Positions 1-9,251 of a DNA stretch of 64,000 nucleotides are shown here, piece by piece. The stretch is taken from the NCBI GenBank assembly GCA_030123625.1, contig CP126121.1, forward strand, positions 1,466,179-1,530,178, written 5' to 3'. The stretch comes from Nitrospira sp. GTDB lineage: Bacteria; Nitrospirota; Nitrospiria; Nitrospirales; Nitrospiraceae. The notes beneath the pieces are model-generated. The model saw nothing but the letters and a program-made list of their open reading frames with translations, was not told the origin of the DNA and ran no database searches. The position numbers and the translations under genes are program-made. Each line of letters opens with the position of its first letter. Position 1 is the stretch's first letter.

Positions 1-1
1 G

Positions 2-1015
2 AATCCGCGGTTGCGGCAACTGTGGAGCAATATCGATCTCCCCAATGGGCTCTCCCTCTTGATCGGCCAAAGCTGGTCTCTTCTCACCACCCATCGCATC
101 GGACTCAAACCGAGACAGGAATTCATTCCTCTGAACACCGACCTCCAAACCGTGGTGGGGAACAACTGGGCGCGGCAATGGGGCTTGCGTGTCACCAAAG
201 CCCTCGGGCCTCATTTTCTGATGGCGGTGGCGATTGAAAATCCGGAAGCGAGTGTGAACGGCGTTGTTCAACCGACCGGCGTCCAGGGGTTCAATACCTC
301 TCCCAATGCCAAGACGCCCTCGAACTTCTTCACGACGAGTACCACACCCGGCGCCAATGGGATTTCGACCGATTTTGCGCCGGATATGATCGGGAAGCTC
401 GTGTGGGAACCCGGCTATGGGCATTGGGAACTGAAAGGGATGGTCCGGTTTTTTCAGGATCGATTACACGCTCATACCCATGTCGCAATCGGGGGCGGCG
501 CAGGGCTCGCGGCGGTGCTTCCGCTGACATCGACAGTGAATCTCATTGCGGAAGGTCTGGTCGGACAGGGGATTGGACGTTATGCCTCCACAATCGGCGC
601 CGACGTGGTCGCCAGTCCTTCGGGCAAGATTGTCCCCATCACGGCATTTCATTTCATGGGAGGCCTCGAATGGCATCCAACCAAGGAATGGGATATCTAT
701 GCGTATTACGGAATCGAACATTACGCGAGAACCGCGTATGCCGCGACATCGATCGGCTACGGGTCTCCCTTGGCGGATCTCAGCGGCTGTGCCGTCGAAG
801 ATCCGGGCGTTCAGCCCTGCCAGGCGGCCAATGCGACCATCAGCCAGGCCCAACCTGGGCTCTGGTACCGGGTGATCACGTCGGATGTGGGAAGTGTCGC
901 GCTCGGACTCTCCTATGCCTACACGCACCGCACCGTGTGGTCGGGTGCAAATGGCGTGCGGCCGTGGGGAGAAGAACATACGATCATGACCACGGTTCGC
1001 TATTATCTCCCGTGA
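2..1015 (+). CDS. Outer-membrane porin-like protein, 5' end outside window
   Basis: The reading frame is open to the left edge of the window, so the gene almost certainly begins upstream; a TTG at 11 is only the first possible start inside the window. The visible ~334 residues alternate polar and hydrophobic residues in short strands (for example WELKGMVRFFQDRLH and ITAFHFMGGLEWHPTKEWD) and end in an aromatic strand, VRYYLP. That is typical of outer-membrane beta-barrels. The segment around IGQSWSLLTTHRIGL is like the eyelet region of porins annotated in soil and nitrifying bacteria. I infer a passive outer-membrane channel; the substrate cannot be told. It lies 88 bp upstream of the SBF transporter start at 1104 on the same strand. 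Confidence 0.6.
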   Translation, partial: NPRLRQLWSNIDLPNGLSLLIGQSWSLLTTHRIGLKPRQEFIPLNTDLQTVVGNNWARQWGLRVTKALGPHFLMAVAIENPEASVNGVVQPTGVQGFNTSPNAKTPSNFFTTSTTPGANGISTDFAPDMIGKLVWEPGYGHWELKGMVRFFQDRLHAHTHVAIGGGAGLAAVLPLTSTVNLIAEGLVGQGIGRYASTIGADVVASPSGKIVPITAFHFMGGLEWHPTKEWDIYAYYGIEHYARTAYAATSIGYGSPLADLSGCAVEDPGVQPCQAANATISQAQPGLWYRVITSDVGSVALGLSYAYTHRTVWSGANGVRPWGEEHTIMTTVRYYLP

Positions 1016-1103
1016 GGGAGATCTTGACGCCGGCTCATACGAGTTTGAGCCAGTGGCCTCAGATGACATCGTCTTTCTGAAAGCCTCTGGTAAAGGATCA
1101 GAG

Positions 1104-2168
1104 ATGGAAGCGCGGACATTCACATTTCTCGGCCTATCTCAGTTCGTTCATCATTACCTGCTCTGGTTTCTACTCGGCGCCTATGCGCTCGCTGCAGTCT
1201 TCCCCGGCCCCGGACTCACGATCAGACAGTTATCGTTCGGCACTCTTTCATTCTCCGGAATCGGATCCCAAATCTCGCTGCTTTTAATTTTCCTGGCGAT
1301 CCTCATGTTTAATGCAGGGCTCGGTCTGAAAACGTCCCATCTGAAAGCGCTCACTGATCACAAGTGGCTCTTGATGACCGGGCTTGCCGCCAATGTCCTT
1401 ATTCCAATCGCTTATATCTTTTGCATCACTCTGCTTTTGCTGATGTGGCATAACCCCGAAGAGGCACAACACATTCTGGTAGGCCTTGCACTGGTTGCGG
1501 CCATGCCCATTGCCGGCGCTTCGTCCACCTGGACGCAGAATTCGAACGGAAATCTGGCGCTGAGCCTCGGGTTGATTCTCTTCTCAACGCTCCTGAGTCC
1601 TATCATTACACCGTGGGCTTTCTATGTATTTGGCGAAATGGCCTCCGAGGAATATGAAGCGGTCCTATACAATGTCTCCGCCTACGGGTCAGGAGGGTTT
1701 CTGGGCCTCTGGGTGGTGCTCCCCACCTTGCTGGGTCTTAGCATTCGCATAGCCGTACCTGAAACCAGGTTAGCGGCGTTGATGCCATATATCAAACTCG
1801 TGAATTCGGTAGTGTTGCTGCTGTTGAATTATTCGAATGCCTCGGTTTCGCTCCCGAAAGCAGTGGCTGAGCACGATTGGGATTTTCTCGCTGTCACGTT
1901 CACCATTACGACAGGCCTGTGTCTCACGGCATTTGCCGTCGGGTATTGGCTCAGCGGTCGTTTTAGACTAGAACAGTCTGAAACGGTCGCATTGATGTAT
2001 GGCCTGGGAATGAATAACAATGGAACAGGCCTCGTGTTGGCCTCTCTTGTTCTGGCCGCCTACCCACGCGTCATGGTTCCAATCATTTTTTATAACTTAG
2101 TGCAACATGTAGTAGCCGGTAGTATTCACATGGCTCTCGATCGGAATAGGATGGCTCAAGAACGCTGA
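1104..2168 (+). CDS. Bile acid:Na+ symporter (SBF/BASS) family transporter
   Basis: An integral membrane protein of ~354 residues with about nine to ten hydrophobic helices. The family-typical segments are an early FLAILMFNAGLGLK helix, the re-entrant AAMPIAGASSTWTQNSNGN motif and a second GLGMNNNGTGLVLA motif; these two crossover helices bind Na+ and substrate in the SBF fold. The family carries organic anions with sodium; the substrate here is unknown. The ATG at 1104 is preferred because AAAGGA lies seven bases upstream. A GTG at 1053 would add 17 polar residues with no ribosome site. It faces the czc operon tail-to-tail. ACR3 arsenite carriers share the fold, but the ACR3 signature is absent and no ars genes are near. 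Confidence 0.75.
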   Translation: MEARTFTFLGLSQFVHHYLLWFLLGAYALAAVFPGPGLTIRQLSFGTLSFSGIGSQISLLLIFLAILMFNAGLGLKTSHLKALTDHKWLLMTGLAANVLIPIAYIFCITLLLLMWHNPEEAQHILVGLALVAAMPIAGASSTWTQNSNGNLALSLGLILFSTLLSPIITPWAFYVFGEMASEEYEAVLYNVSAYGSGGFLGLWVVLPTLLGLSIRIAVPETRLAALMPYIKLVNSVVLLLLNYSNASVSLPKAVAEHDWDFLAVTFTITTGLCLTAFAVGYWLSGRFRLEQSETVALMYGLGMNNNGTGLVLASLVLAAYPRVMVPIIFYNLVQHVVAGSIHMALDRNRMAQER

Positions 2169-2360
2169 GCGGCCAAACATGCAACTACCGTCCTTCCTTA
2201 ACAGCAGCTGTACATACGTGCGTGCGTCTGGAAATCGTAGCTGTGCTCGCAAACGGCTTTCAGCTTTTTCCAAACCGATGCTCACTATGGGCATCTTGGA
2301 GAATCAGGAATATGCGGTTCTTCATGTTGTCGCTTCATTGTCCTACTGCGATGCAAGCAC

Positions 2361-5300
2361 TTAAGCTTCGCCCTGTTGAGCAATCCTTTCTTCCATCCAC
2401 CGATACAGTACCGGCAATACCACCAGCGTCAACGCCGTCGAGGAAAACAATCCCCCTATCACGACTGTGGCGAGCGGGCGTTGGATTTCAGAACCTGGAC
2501 CGGTGGCCAGCAGCAAAGGAAGAAGCGCGATTATTGCGACGACCGCGGTCATCAACACAGGACGCAACCGCAAGACCATGCCGGTCAACACCGCCTCATC
2601 CAACGGCATCCCCTGCTCTCGCAGCTGGGTGATGTAAGCAATCTTCACGACTCCGTTGAGCACCGCCACACCGAACAAGGCGATGAAACCGACGGACGCA
2701 GGGACCGATAGATACAGCCCACCCAGCAACAACGCCAACAGACCGCCGACCATTGCGAACGGGATCGCGAGGAGAATGAGCGCCGCGTGCCGCAGGGTTC
2801 CAAACGTGAAATACAGCAATAAGAAAATCAGGCCGACGACCAACGGAACGACTACGGCCAGACGTGCCATAGCCTTCTGTTGATTTTCGAATTGGCCGCC
2901 CCAAGTCAAATAATAGCCTGACGGGAGCTGCACCAGACGTGCGACTCCTGTTTGAGCCTCTTCTACCGCACCGACCAGATCACGCCCCACCACATTCGCC
3001 TCGATCACGATCCGGCGACTCGCATGCTCCCGACTGATTTGCGCCGGGCCTTCCACAATTCGAATGTCGGCCAACTCACGAAGAGGAATCCGTGAGCCGT
3101 CCGGGGCCGTCACCCACAAGGCTGCAATCGTCTCCACATCGGTGCGCCGATCGTCCGGGAATCGCACGACGATCGGGAAGCGCCACTGTCCTTCGAAAAC
3201 CTCGCCAGCGGCAATGCCGCCGCCGACGGCTTCAATCACTTCCGTGATCTCTGCGACGTTGATCCCGTGACGCGCGATCTTGGCACGGTCGATGTCGATC
3301 TTCAGGTAATAGAGACCCGATACCTGCTCGACTCGTAGATCGGACATGCCCCGCACTTGCCGCATCGCCCGCGCGATTTCGTCGGCCTTCATCCGCAACG
3401 TCTCAAGGTCATCGCCGAACAGTTTGACGGCGACCTGAGATCGGACTCCCGAGACCAGTTCATCGACCCGCATGGCGATCGGTTGGGACAACCCGAATGC
3501 GATACCGGGCACTTGCTCCAGCCGTCGGCGAACCTGCTCCTCGATCCGAGTTTTGTCCCGCGCCCGCCACTCGGACTCCGGCTTAAGCAAGACGTACATA
3601 TCGCTGAGTTCCATCCCCATTGGATCGGTACCCAACTCATTGGCGCCGGTGCGTGAAATCACAGAGCGTACGTCCGGAATCTCCAACAGAAGCCGTTCAA
3701 CTTCCCCTGAGATCTTTAACGATTCGCTCAGACCGATGCTCGGAAGCCGCACCAAATTCACGACGATCGATCCTTCATCCATGATCGGCACGAATTCCCG
3801 ACCGATGAACGGGATCAGAGCTGCTCCGCCGACGAGTACTGCGGCCGCCACGAAGGCGACCAGACGAGTTCTGCCGATGGCTCCCTCCAACATCCGGCGA
3901 TACAGCCTCCGCCCGCGCTCCAACACCGGCCCGCCCTCCTGCACGACGCGAGGTCTCATAAGCACCGCCGCCAGTACCGGAACCACCGTCATTGAAAGCA
4001 CCAAGGAGCTCAGGAGGGCGATCACCACCGTCAGCGCCAGCGGAATAAACATCTTGCCTTCCATTCCTTGCAGCGTCAGGAGCGGAACAAAGGTCAACGC
4101 AATGATCAATTCACCGAACAGGCTCGGCCGCCGCACTTCCAGGACGGCGCGTAAGACGACCGGCAACCGATCGGTAACCGAAAGGCCTCGGCCCGTGGTC
4201 TGCTCGCCCAGATGGCGTTCCACATTTTCTACCTGCACGATGGCCGCATCGACGATCATTCCCAGCGAGATGGCCAAGCCACCCAACGACATCAGATTCG
4301 CGGAGAGGCCGACCTGTTGCATGATCAGAAATGTAGCCAAGGTGGCCAGAGGCAAGGTCACAGCGACGACAAGCGCGCCACGAAGATTCCTCAAGAAGAA
4401 ATACAGGACGAGGATGACGACCGCGGCGCCCTCCAGCAGAGCGCGTTCGACGGTATCGAGAGCCCGCGCCACAAGTTCAATGCGGTCATAGAACGGCGAT
4501 AGCGTGACACCGGCCGGCAATACCCGGTTGACCAACTCGACCGCGTCTTTCACTCCCAAGACAATTTCCCGGCTGTTGCCGCCTCGGAGCATGACGGCAA
4601 TGCCTTCGAGGACTTCCCCCTTCCCGTCACGCGTGACTCCACCCAATCGGATCGCCGTTCCTTGTCTGACTCGGGCGACATCCCGGAGATAAATCGGTGT
4701 GCCCTCGTGCGCCGCCACCACGATCTGTTCCAGATCCGCCGCAGAGCGGGCCAGCCCAACACCATAGACGACCAATTTATCCCCGCCTTGCTCGATGTAA
4801 CTGCCGCCGGCATTTTGGTTGTTCCCTGCTACGGCAGCCTGCACCTGGCGCAATGTGAGATCAAAGCTCGTCAATCGATTAGGATCGACCAGCACCTCAT
4901 ACTGCTTGGCCAAGCCGCCCAATGTATCGACATCCGCGAGACCCGGAACTGCTCGCAGCATCGGACGGATCACCCAATCTTGAAGGGTCCGCAAGTCCAT
5001 GAGGGTCTGCGTCGTCCCCTCGACGAGATACATGAAGACCTCGCTCAGTCCCGTACTGACCGGTCCCAACACCGGCTCAGCGCTTTGTGGAAGACCGGAT
5101 CGCGCTCGAAGTATCCGTTCCAGGACGAGTTGCCGGGCGAAGTAGATATCGATCGTATCCTCAAAGACCACGGTGATCACCGAGATCCCGAATCGAGACA
5201 CCGACCGGAGTTCCGTTTTGCCGGGCAAATTCGTCAACTCAATCTCCAGGGGAAAAGTCACAAGACGTTCGATTTCGGAAGGAGCTAAGGAGGGCGCACG

Positions 5301-5453
5301 GGTGATCACTTGAACTTGGACGGGCGTCACATCGGGAAACGCATCGATCGGCAGATGGTGGAATGCCGCCATGCCGCCCGCAATAAGTCCGAAAACGACC
5401 AGCAGCACGAGAAGTCGTTGCTCTAACGCCGTACGGATCAGCCGTTCGATCAT
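2361..5453 (-). CDS. czcA: Heavy-metal efflux RND pump, CzcA type
   Basis: A 1030-residue inner-membrane proton antiporter, full length for HME-RND pumps. It shows the duplicated topology of one helix, a large periplasmic loop and six helices, twice over. The N-terminus MIERLIRTALEQRLLVLLV and the TM4 segment GMIVDAAIVQVENVERHL carry the acidic proton-relay residues. The CusA-type methionines are missing: the loop reads AMRVDELVSGVRSQVAVKLFG, where CusA has RIDML. This points to divalent ions (Zn/Co/Cd/Ni) rather than Cu(I)/Ag(I). Substrate choice is inference. It overlaps czcB by 4 bp, is the last gene of a czcCBA operon, and should assemble with CzcB and CzcC into a trans-envelope export channel. 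Confidence 0.88.
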   Translation of the reverse strand: MIERLIRTALEQRLLVLLVVFGLIAGGMAAFHHLPIDAFPDVTPVQVQVITRAPSLAPSEIERLVTFPLEIELTNLPGKTELRSVSRFGISVITVVFEDTIDIYFARQLVLERILRARSGLPQSAEPVLGPVSTGLSEVFMYLVEGTTQTLMDLRTLQDWVIRPMLRAVPGLADVDTLGGLAKQYEVLVDPNRLTSFDLTLRQVQAAVAGNNQNAGGSYIEQGGDKLVVYGVGLARSAADLEQIVVAAHEGTPIYLRDVARVRQGTAIRLGGVTRDGKGEVLEGIAVMLRGGNSREIVLGVKDAVELVNRVLPAGVTLSPFYDRIELVARALDTVERALLEGAAVVILVLYFFLRNLRGALVVAVTLPLATLATFLIMQQVGLSANLMSLGGLAISLGMIVDAAIVQVENVERHLGEQTTGRGLSVTDRLPVVLRAVLEVRRPSLFGELIIALTFVPLLTLQGMEGKMFIPLALTVVIALLSSLVLSMTVVPVLAAVLMRPRVVQEGGPVLERGRRLYRRMLEGAIGRTRLVAFVAAAVLVGGAALIPFIGREFVPIMDEGSIVVNLVRLPSIGLSESLKISGEVERLLLEIPDVRSVISRTGANELGTDPMGMELSDMYVLLKPESEWRARDKTRIEEQVRRRLEQVPGIAFGLSQPIAMRVDELVSGVRSQVAVKLFGDDLETLRMKADEIARAMRQVRGMSDLRVEQVSGLYYLKIDIDRAKIARHGINVAEITEVIEAVGGGIAAGEVFEGQWRFPIVVRFPDDRRTDVETIAALWVTAPDGSRIPLRELADIRIVEGPAQISREHASRRIVIEANVVGRDLVGAVEEAQTGVARLVQLPSGYYLTWGGQFENQQKAMARLAVVVPLVVGLIFLLLYFTFGTLRHAALILLAIPFAMVGGLLALLLGGLYLSVPASVGFIALFGVAVLNGVVKIAYITQLREQGMPLDEAVLTGMVLRLRPVLMTAVVAIIALLPLLLATGPGSEIQRPLATVVIGGLFSSTALTLVVLPVLYRWMEERIAQQGEA

Positions 5454-6673
5454 AGCGGGCCTCCTGTCGGCATCTGCCCCCGGAGCATCTCAGACTTCAG
5501 CGCGTAGCTTCCCTGCGTCACCACTTCGTCTCCGGCAATCAGCCCTGTGATGACCTGAACATAGTCGGTCGCGGTCTGGACGAAGGTCACCTCGCGAGGC
5601 TCGAACCGACGCGGTCCCTGTACGACAAAGGCGACCTGTCGGTTGCCCATCTGTTGCACCGCCGCGCGTGGGACACTCAAGACGGATTGCTCGTCGGTAA
5701 CCAAGAGGACATCGGCGAACATCTCCGGCCGCAATCGGCCATCAGGGTTGGGAACATCCGCGCGGGCCATGATTGTCCTGGTGGACGGCTCGATCACGGC
5801 GCCGACATAGGTAATGACCCCTCGAAACGTCGTGTCCGGATAGGCCGACACCCGCACTTCGACGATCAGGCCGGTTTTCAATCGGCCGGCCTGTTGTTCC
5901 GGAAAATCGGCGCGTACCCACACGGTCGAGAGATCCGCCACCGTGAACAGCATCTTATTTGGGTCGACGACCTCGCCGATCGTCGCCTTCCGATCGATCA
6001 CTTCGCCGCGAAACGGCGCTCGGAGGAAAACTTGCGCGACTTCGGCATGAGGCAAGGTCTTGGCTGCCAGACGCCGGATTTCCCGCTCCGTCATGCCGAG
6101 CAAATGCAGCTTTTCTTCTGCTTCGTGCAAATCGGCACGCGCGTTCTCATAGTCGGCCTCGCGCCGTTGATGTTCACCCGCGCCGATTGCACCGCGGTCC
6201 AACAGCGCTTGGGCCCGTTCGAGAGCTTTTTCCGTCACACTCAAGACATTCCGCGCTTTGCGATACTCCAGCTGAGCCTCTCCAAAGGCAGGGCTATCGA
6301 GCAGCAGAAGTCGATCGCCCTCTCTCACTCGGTTTCCGAAGTCGGCATACACTGCCACGATACGGCCTGGAACTCTCGCGCTGAGGTGTGCCAATCGATT
6401 CTCATTGATCAAAATCTTCCCGGCCTGGGCTTTGAGAGTGGCTCGGATCGGGCGGAGAGCGACTCGTTCGGTTTGAAGATGTGCAAGGGTCGGACTTCCT
6501 TCCGGCAATTCGAGAATACCGGGCTCCACATGAGAGGCCGTGGCCGCCGGAGGCGGCGGCTTCGGAGCATCCTCTTGCTTTGACTGACACGACAGATGGA
6601 CCGTGGCGATGAAAAGCAACGGAATGATCCGGAGAGAAACCAATGGGGCGCACATGACACAGTGAATGCTCAT
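5450..6673 (-). CDS. czcB: RND efflux periplasmic adaptor (membrane fusion protein), CzcB type
   Basis: A 407-residue periplasmic adaptor. A hydrophobic N-terminal export segment (LRIIPLLFIATVHLSC) may be lipidated at the Cys, though the lipobox is not canonical. Then follow a lipoyl-like hairpin half (ARVPGRIVAVYADFGNRVREGD), a long alpha-helical hairpin (RKARNVLSVTEKALERAQALLDRG), the second lipoyl half (VFLRAPFRGEVIDRKATIGE) and beta-barrel and membrane-proximal domains ending near YALKSEMLRG. It links the CzcA pump to the CzcC outer-membrane channel. It overlaps both neighbours by 4 bp, so the three genes should be translationally coupled. It lacks the Met-rich N-terminus seen in the CusB copy at 10641, in keeping with different metal use. 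Confidence 0.86.
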   Translation of the reverse strand: MSIHCVMCAPLVSLRIIPLLFIATVHLSCQSKQEDAPKPPPPAATASHVEPGILELPEGSPTLAHLQTERVALRPIRATLKAQAGKILINENRLAHLSARVPGRIVAVYADFGNRVREGDRLLLLDSPAFGEAQLEYRKARNVLSVTEKALERAQALLDRGAIGAGEHQRREADYENARADLHEAEEKLHLLGMTEREIRRLAAKTLPHAEVAQVFLRAPFRGEVIDRKATIGEVVDPNKMLFTVADLSTVWVRADFPEQQAGRLKTGLIVEVRVSAYPDTTFRGVITYVGAVIEPSTRTIMARADVPNPDGRLRPEMFADVLLVTDEQSVLSVPRAAVQQMGNRQVAFVVQGPRRFEPREVTFVQTATDYVQVITGLIAGDEVVTQGSYALKSEMLRGQMPTGGPL

Positions 6674-7929
6674 GGCAATTCTCCCACCGCCCGCTCCAGC
6701 CGGGCCAGCGCGATGGAATGATCGGCTTGCGCTTGGGCATATTCGAGCAGGGTCTGGCGAGAGACACGCTGCGCGTCGATGACTTCGAGCAGGCTGGTCG
6801 CTCCATGGCGAAAACTGAACTGGGCGATGTCGAGGGCTTCTTGAGCTTGGTGCAGGAGCCCTTGTTCAAACACCTTCATCTGCGCTTGAGCGGTCTGCAT
6901 TTCCTGAAAATATTGGATAATGGTCTGCTCCAGCTCCTGCTGTATTCGATCCCGCTCCGCCTGCGCTTCTCGATGAGCACCCATCGCCGTCCCGATTTCT
7001 CCCTGTCGGCGATACCAGACCGGCAACGCCACGCTGAATCCTGCTGTGACGGATTCATCGCCGGCTTCCCGATGATACTGGCCGATCATGGAGACATTCG
7101 GAATGCGCGACGCGCGTTCATGCTCGATCGTGTATTCGGCCTGCTCGACCGCTTTCTGCTGTCGGCGAAGCGCGGGCTGTCGCTCGAGTGCCTGATTCAC
7201 CAGTGCGTGGAGTTCCAAGCCGGCCCTCGCTGTTTCAAATTCTCCTTGGACGGCAAAAGATTCTCCCATGGCCTTGCCTGTCACCGTATTGAGTTGCGCA
7301 CGAGCGACGAGGAGGGCATTGTCCGCTCTCGCCAGATCTTTTTGGGATTTCTGGAGTTCGACGGTCGCTTTGATTAACTCGAATTTCGGCGCCTCCTTGG
7401 TACTCACACGCGCACTCACCAACTTCACGAGGTCTTCGACCGTCTTCAGATTTTCTCTCGCAAGCCGTGCATCCTGTTGCGCAAAGAGCAATCGGAAGAA
7501 TGCGCCTTTGACGTCGGCCATGACCGACACTTTTGTTTGGTCGAATCCGGCAAGAGCGGCCCCTACGCCTGCCTCAGCGGCGTGTTGTCTGGCCGCTCGC
7601 TTGCCCAGCCACTCCAACGGCTGCTCCACCGTAATAGTCCGTTCGGCGATGGAGACCCCGGTTCGAGGATCACGAATCGATCCTCGGCCGATGGACCCGG
7701 TGATGGTGGGATTGAGATAGGCGCCGGCCGTAACCCGTTGATTCCGGCTTTGTTCCAAGGCTGCTTCCGCACCCTTCATCTTGGGGTTGTGTTGAAGCGC
7801 AAGCTGTATGACTTGATTCAATGTGTATCCGTTTGGGTGAAGTTCTGCGGCATAGCTCGTCGGGCAAGAGTGGGATATCACCGCGCAGACGAACGCGGCG
7901 ATGATCCCGCAAACGAGTGCAGGTCTCAT
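6670..7929 (-). CDS. czcC: Outer-membrane efflux channel of the TolC family, CzcC type
   Basis: About 419 residues when started at the ATG at 7929, which has a strong GGAGG five bases upstream and opens directly on a signal peptide (MRPALVCGIIAAFVCAVI). An upstream start at 7998 would add 23 polar residues. Two repeats of long amphipathic helices (AALEQSRNQRVTAGAYLNPTI and KAVEQAEYTIEHERASRIP) with short strand segments are the duplicated OEP/TolC plan. It forms the outer-membrane tunnel for the CzcBA pump. It is the first transporter gene of the operon, lying 107 nt downstream of a small exported protein (8037-8507) that may control its translation. Confidence 0.85.
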   Translation of the reverse strand: MRPALVCGIIAAFVCAVISHSCPTSYAAELHPNGYTLNQVIQLALQHNPKMKGAEAALEQSRNQRVTAGAYLNPTITGSIGRGSIRDPRTGVSIAERTITVEQPLEWLGKRAARQHAAEAGVGAALAGFDQTKVSVMADVKGAFFRLLFAQQDARLARENLKTVEDLVKLVSARVSTKEAPKFELIKATVELQKSQKDLARADNALLVARAQLNTVTGKAMGESFAVQGEFETARAGLELHALVNQALERQPALRRQQKAVEQAEYTIEHERASRIPNVSMIGQYHREAGDESVTAGFSVALPVWYRRQGEIGTAMGAHREAQAERDRIQQELEQTIIQYFQEMQTAQAQMKVFEQGLLHQAQEALDIAQFSFRHGATSLLEVIDAQRVSRQTLLEYAQAQADHSIALARLERAVGELP

Positions 7930-8036
7930 GCTGTCCTCCCTGTCGGCGCCATGGCGATTCGCCTCCATAAAGAGGAGACGGACACGAAGCGCCGACAAAA
8001 ATAAATCGATACGTCAGTGGCGGTAAAAAAATGAGA
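7930..8036 (-). promoter_or_regulatory. Leader-czcC spacer with stem-loop beside the czcC ribosome site
   Basis: This spacer joins the stop codon of the small exported protein to czcC. The arms 7989-7997 and 7941-7949 are perfectly complementary over nine bases (minus strand TGTCGGCGC and GCGCCGACA). They enclose a further CTCC/GGAG pairing. The lower stem ends directly beside the GGGAGGA ribosome site of czcC. Such a fold could hold back czcC translation until a ribosome upstream changes the structure. That role is inferred by analogy with the cutF-cutO stem-loop of Rhodobacter capsulatus. Confidence 0.45.
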
Positions 8037-8507
8037 TCACATGAAAGGGGGTGCGCGGGGAGTAAGATGGGTCAAGAAAAAACGATCCGTCCACGAATGA
8101 CTGGATTGCGGCTGCCGAGCGGCATGAGTCTTCGCCGGTTGATTCATGTAGAAAGAACGTGCCGCCACATCCAAGGCGGTGCCTTTGCCGACTTGCGACT
8201 CGGCGGAAGACGCAAGAATCAAATCGATTTCAAAATGCTCCGCTCCATGGAACGGTTGCGCAATCAAATGAAGCGGACAGCGGGATTCCGTAGCTGCCAC
8301 AGGAGCATGGTCGTAGCCTGAGAACTCACAGCTCAGGTCCGGCGAAAACACCGTATGGACCGTGCCGCCATGGACATGTTCTGCTTGCCCATGTCGGTGA
8401 TCCGCTTCCGGATGGACATGGAACAAAGGCACCGCCAGCATCCATAGCGATGCCCAGACTAGGACAACCATCCGAGGCCAAGACAGTGTTTTATGCTTTA
8501 GTGGCAT
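8037..8507 (-). CDS. Small exported His-rich protein ending in RAPP, CutF/DUF2946-like leader (copy 1)
   Basis: A 156-residue protein with a basic N-terminus, one hydrophobic export helix (MVVLVWASLWMLAVPLFHV), then a metal-binding stretch HVHPEADHRHGQAEHVHGG. It ends in LTPRAPPFM with the RAPP codons at 8046-8057. It shares this plan with four other proteins in the window at 35187, 36841, 40350 and 45390. Unlike them it has no C-x-W-x-C motif; its Cys residues are in separate SC and RCPLHL contexts. It lies 107 nt before czcC on the same strand. Known family: CutF/DUF2946 nascent exported copper sensors; membership is my inference from architecture, not from a search. It may instead simply be a periplasmic metal buffer. 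Confidence 0.6.
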   Translation of the reverse strand: MPLKHKTLSWPRMVVLVWASLWMLAVPLFHVHPEADHRHGQAEHVHGGTVHTVFSPDLSCEFSGYDHAPVAATESRCPLHLIAQPFHGAEHFEIDLILASSAESQVGKGTALDVAARSFYMNQPAKTHAARQPQSSHSWTDRFFLTHLTPRAPPFM

Positions 8508-8888
8508 TATTTCTTAAAGCTAGCACAGTTACCCACGCGCATCAATTGAGGAGCTACTGCTTCCTCGTTCCCCACAGTTTCGGACCTTGAGCACACGTTG
8601 ATCCTCGATGGTTCAGCAAGGATAATTGTTCAGCAAAGATAGAGGTGTTCACCACCTTGCGCTCTGTAAGATCTTCAGGTCTATCAATCTGGCTGGTGTC
8701 CCAAAATGCCTCGCCGCTGTATTAGAAAAACTTGGCACAGGCCTTTTACATGTTTTTTTCAACTATTGAAATTATCGATCTCTTGCAAGAGATTTATCGT
8801 GGGTGCTTTTGGCACCATAGATGCTTTGCTCATACTGAAATCAGAGGACTTGACTAACCTGTAGCAGCTACGACAAATTAAAAGGCGT
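8508..8888. promoter_or_regulatory. Divergent promoter region between the czc and cus clusters
   Basis: No gene is seen in these 381 bases. Both export clusters must be transcribed outward from here. At 8778-8793 there is a perfect 16-base palindrome, ATCTCTTGCAAGAGAT, placed about 95 bases before the plus-strand gene; it is a plausible dimeric repressor or activator site. Just after it, GGTGC and GCACC flank a short TTTTG at about 8802-8816. I do not recognise a MerR-type or two-component box with confidence, and no regulator gene is adjacent. Confidence 0.4.
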
Positions 8889-9251
8889 ATGATTCATCAT
8901 GCTAAAATACGGTTCGTAAGTCTTGTTCTGTTTTTTGCCTTCTGTCAGGTCAGCGGGACCATGTGCGCGGTGCCGGACCTGTCGTTGGCGGACGACGTCG
9001 CAAAGCTGGCTGAAGATATGAGTCACATGACCTGCCCGATGGACGGCACGATCATGTGTCCGCCTTCCGCCAACTCGTCACCGGAGCGACATCTTAAGCA
9101 TCCGGCCGCGAGCGACCTGAACCAGACGCCGGTACTGCCGGTTTCTGTCGCAACCGTTACCGTTACCTCCATCTCGGAACCGTGGTCCTGGGGCAGCGCT
9201 TCTTCCATTGTCCCCATTTCCATAGCCTCCTCGTCGGTCCTTCGAATTTAA
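8889..9251 (+). CDS. Small secreted Cys/Met/His protein preceding the cus operon
   Basis: A 120-residue protein with an N-terminal signal segment (IRFVSLVLFFAFCQVSG) and a core rich in soft metal ligands: MSHMTCPMDGTIMCPPS followed by ERHLKHP. It lies 88 nt before cusC on the same strand and mirrors the His-rich protein that precedes czcC on the other strand. Its C-terminus (SIASSSVLRI) lacks the RAPP motif seen in the other small leader proteins of the window. I cannot assign a family. A copper-binding periplasmic chaperone or a diverged leader sensor are both possible. The start at 8889 follows AAAAGGCGT. Confidence 0.5.
   Translation: MIHHAKIRFVSLVLFFAFCQVSGTMCAVPDLSLADDVAKLAEDMSHMTCPMDGTIMCPPSANSSPERHLKHPAASDLNQTPVLPVSVATVTVTSISEPWSWGSASSIVPISIASSSVLRI

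Noticed and set aside
1104..2168. ACR3 arsenite efflux carrier
   Set aside because: Shares the fold, but the conserved motifs and NNGTGLVLA segment fit the bile acid:Na+ symporter group, and no arsenic genes are near.
8731..8752. Sigma-54-like promoter TTGGCAC...TTTTAC
   Set aside because: The -24 part is good but the -12 GC is missing, so it is not a convincing sigma-54 site.
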